A stretch of 5,381 bases of DNA from an uncultured bacterium (lineage in GTDB: Bacteria > Patescibacteriota > Minisyncoccia > Phycocordibacterales > UBA9973). This document shows positions 4,688 to 5,381 of this stretch, piece by piece. Every line of letters starts with the position of its first letter. The stretch's first letter is position 1. The position numbers were made by a program, and so were the translations under genes. The notes under the pieces were generated by a model that saw nothing but the letters and a program-made list of their open reading frames with translations, was not told where the DNA came from and made no database searches. The stretch is taken from contig CAINWY010000046.1 of assembly GCA_903854645.1 (NCBI GenBank), positions 1 through 5,381 of the forward strand, read 5' to 3'.

Positions 4688-4704
4688 TGGTATAATGGGG
4701 GGGG
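4688..4704 (+). promoter_or_regulatory. Extended -10 promoter plus G-run, upstream of RNA element copy B
   Basis: TGGTATAAT (4688-4696) begins at the base after the ftsK stop and is a perfect TG-N-TATAAT box. It is followed by eight Gs (4697-4704), then GGG (4708-4710) and GGGG (4712-4715), so the predicted start lies in the G-run. Copy A has the same TATAAT plus G-run arrangement at 217-229. Confidence 0.65.
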
Positions 4705-4961
4705 TAAGGGAGGGGCTACTATCTGAATAGCTCTCCTAAAAGGGTACGAGAATTTTTTACTAAAAATTCTCTGAAATGTTCGCCTCGACAGTCTCGTATT
4801 CCTTACAGGAACAGTACACCTTTTGGATACTTTGGTTACAAAGATATCTCAAAAGGTCTTGTGGAAGCTCCAGGTGTTCGCTTCCTCACCCTTTTATGAG
4901 ACTATTCAGATATTCGCCACAGAGGGAAAGATAGAGAAAATTTTTGCTAAAAAATTTTCTC
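4705..4961 (+). ncRNA. Structured RNA element, copy B (unrecognised family)
   Basis: Closing helix: 4721-4730 with 4902-4911, bulged C4731, 4732-4735 with 4898-4901, a C/T mismatch (4736/4897), then 4737-4744 with 4889-4896. The bulge and mismatch are conserved with copy A, while four pairs have changed on both sides. The conserved core 4727-4795 holds the 10-bp hairpin 4748-4771 and the TTCGCCTC box (4779-4786). That box can pair with 4922-4928 (GAGGGAA) with G4782 bulged, giving a pseudoknot equivalent to that of copy A. The variable domain (4796-4888) is about 93 bases here and only a few bases in copy A. It contains hairpins TTCC/GGAA (4799-4802/4808-4811), ACCTTTT/AAAAGGT (4818-4824/4851-4857) with inner CTTTG/CAAAG, and GGAAGC/GCTTCC (4863-4868/4880-4885). 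It could be an independent small RNA or the 5' leader of the next gene. No known class is recognised. Confidence 0.7.
4934..4961 (+). terminator. 12-bp hairpin closing RNA element copy B
   Basis: GAGAAAATTTTT (4934-4945) pairs perfectly with 4950-4961 around loop GCTA. It directly follows the AAAGATA tail, as does the 675-705 hairpin in copy A; the two hairpins have unrelated stem sequences, which points to conservation of shape. There is no T-run after it, and it lies 18 bases before the next start codon, so termination is possible but unproven. Confidence 0.45.
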
Positions 4962-4965
4962 ATAA

Positions 4966-4971
4966 TATAAA
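4966..4971 (+). promoter_or_regulatory. Possible -10 box for the Ig-like protein gene
   Basis: TATAAA ends eight bases before the ATG at 4980, the same geometry as the hicB promoter and implying a leaderless mRNA. The region is AT-rich, there is no TG extension, and the -35 zone would fall inside the hairpin, so this is weaker than the other boxes. Confidence 0.35.
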
Positions 4972-4979
4972 ATAAATAC

Positions 4980-5378
4980 ATGACGGAGATTAAAAATAAA
5001 AATTTAAAATGGTGGCTAGGAATTGCATCTTGTGTGGTACTCTTTTCGTTTATTGGGGTTTTTAGTTACTTGAAGATGTCTTTCATATTGAATGGCGTAG
5101 AAATACAGGCAAAGATAGAAAGAAATGGTGACTCCTCTATAGCTACAGTAATAGGAAAAGCAAAGAATGCTACATACATAAGTCTAAATGGTAGAGAGAT
5201 ATATATAGATAAAGACGGCAGCTTCAAGGAGACAATCGCATTTATACCGGGGTATTCCATAGTGACGATAGATGCGATAGATAAATTCGGTAAGAGTAAA
5301 GAAAAGAAATTCCCGATGGTTTACAAGGAAGCATCCCCTGCGGTCGCAATGAATAGTGATAGTATTATTAATAATTAA
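4980..5378 (+). CDS. Small membrane-anchored protein with one Ig-like beta domain
   Basis: The 132-residue product has a short Lys-rich N-terminus, one hydrophobic segment at about 11-32 (WWLGIASCVVLFSFIGVFSY) and no clear signal-peptidase or lipobox site, so it is probably an N-terminal anchor with the rest outside the membrane. Residues 38-115 look like a single bacterial Ig-like or glucodextranase-B-like beta sandwich: ATVIGKAKNATYISLNGREI, then IDKDGSFKETIAFIPGYSIV, then TIDAIDKFGKSKEKKFPMVY. The pattern of G-x-A followed by LNG, then DGSF, then pG-x-n-x-i-x-i-x-a-D is typical of such repeats on surface proteins. The C-terminal tail (116-132) is polar and disordered-looking. There is no catalytic motif, so no enzymatic role is proposed; surface binding or envelope scaffolding is plausible. 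There is no Shine-Dalgarno sequence. It is either expressed from the TATAAA box just upstream or read through from RNA element copy B. Confidence 0.75.
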   Translation: MTEIKNKNLKWWLGIASCVVLFSFIGVFSYLKMSFILNGVEIQAKIERNGDSSIATVIGKAKNATYISLNGREIYIDKDGSFKETIAFIPGYSIVTIDAIDKFGKSKEKKFPMVYKEASPAVAMNSDSIINN

Positions 5379-5381
5379 TAT

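Overview
The window most likely comes from a small-genome bacterium of the Candidate Phyla Radiation (Patescibacteria, Parcubacteria-like). This is an inference from style. AT-rich intergenic spacers carry short periodic repeats. Several start codons sit 6 to 12 bases behind a TATAAT-type box with no Shine-Dalgarno sequence. The compact FtsK lies among uncharacterised short proteins. No rRNA, tRNA or other marker fixes the lineage.

Layout. Bases 1-733 hold no convincing protein gene. They contain an AATT-phased heptamer array at the left edge, a TATAAT box running into a G-run, and two densely folded RNA-like segments (281-417 and 436-705) that share a 17-bp tail. Bases 734-1196 (minus strand) are a hicB-hicA toxin-antitoxin pair with overlapping genes, whose promoter lies almost on the hicB start codon. 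Bases 1271-1412 are two oppositely oriented heptamer arrays around a perfect 18-bp hairpin. Bases 1400-2227 (minus) encode a 275-residue protein of unrecognised family with a C-terminal winged-helix-like domain; its last codons and stop lie inside the heptamer array. Its promoter overlaps a 13-bp inverted repeat. Bases 2324-2467 form a MITE-like inverted-repeat element. Next come the ftsK promoter and a complete ftsK (2507-4687, plus), then a second copy of the RNA element (4688-4961) and a small membrane-anchored protein with an Ig-like domain (4980-5378).

The most notable signal is the RNA-like element present at both 281-417 and 4721-4961. Bases 288-356 and 4727-4795 are 67/69 identical. 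The long closing helix of each copy is complete, and four base pairs differ between the copies by compensatory double changes (T-A to C-G, A-T to G-C, G-C to A-T, T-A to C-G). A potential pseudoknot joins the conserved TTCGCCTC box to a site just 3' of that helix. Both copies lie on the plus strand downstream of TATAAT followed by seven or eight Gs, and both lead towards a large hairpin. Copy A runs tail-to-tail into hicA, so it cannot be a leader for a plus-strand gene there. This looks like a stand-alone structured RNA family that I do not recognise.

Functional links. FtsK is the housekeeping anchor of the window (chromosome segregation at division). HicAB and the winged-helix gene are accessory in appearance, bounded by hairpins and repeats. 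The Ig-like protein is cotranscriptionally downstream of the RNA element or has its own promoter; the sequence allows both.
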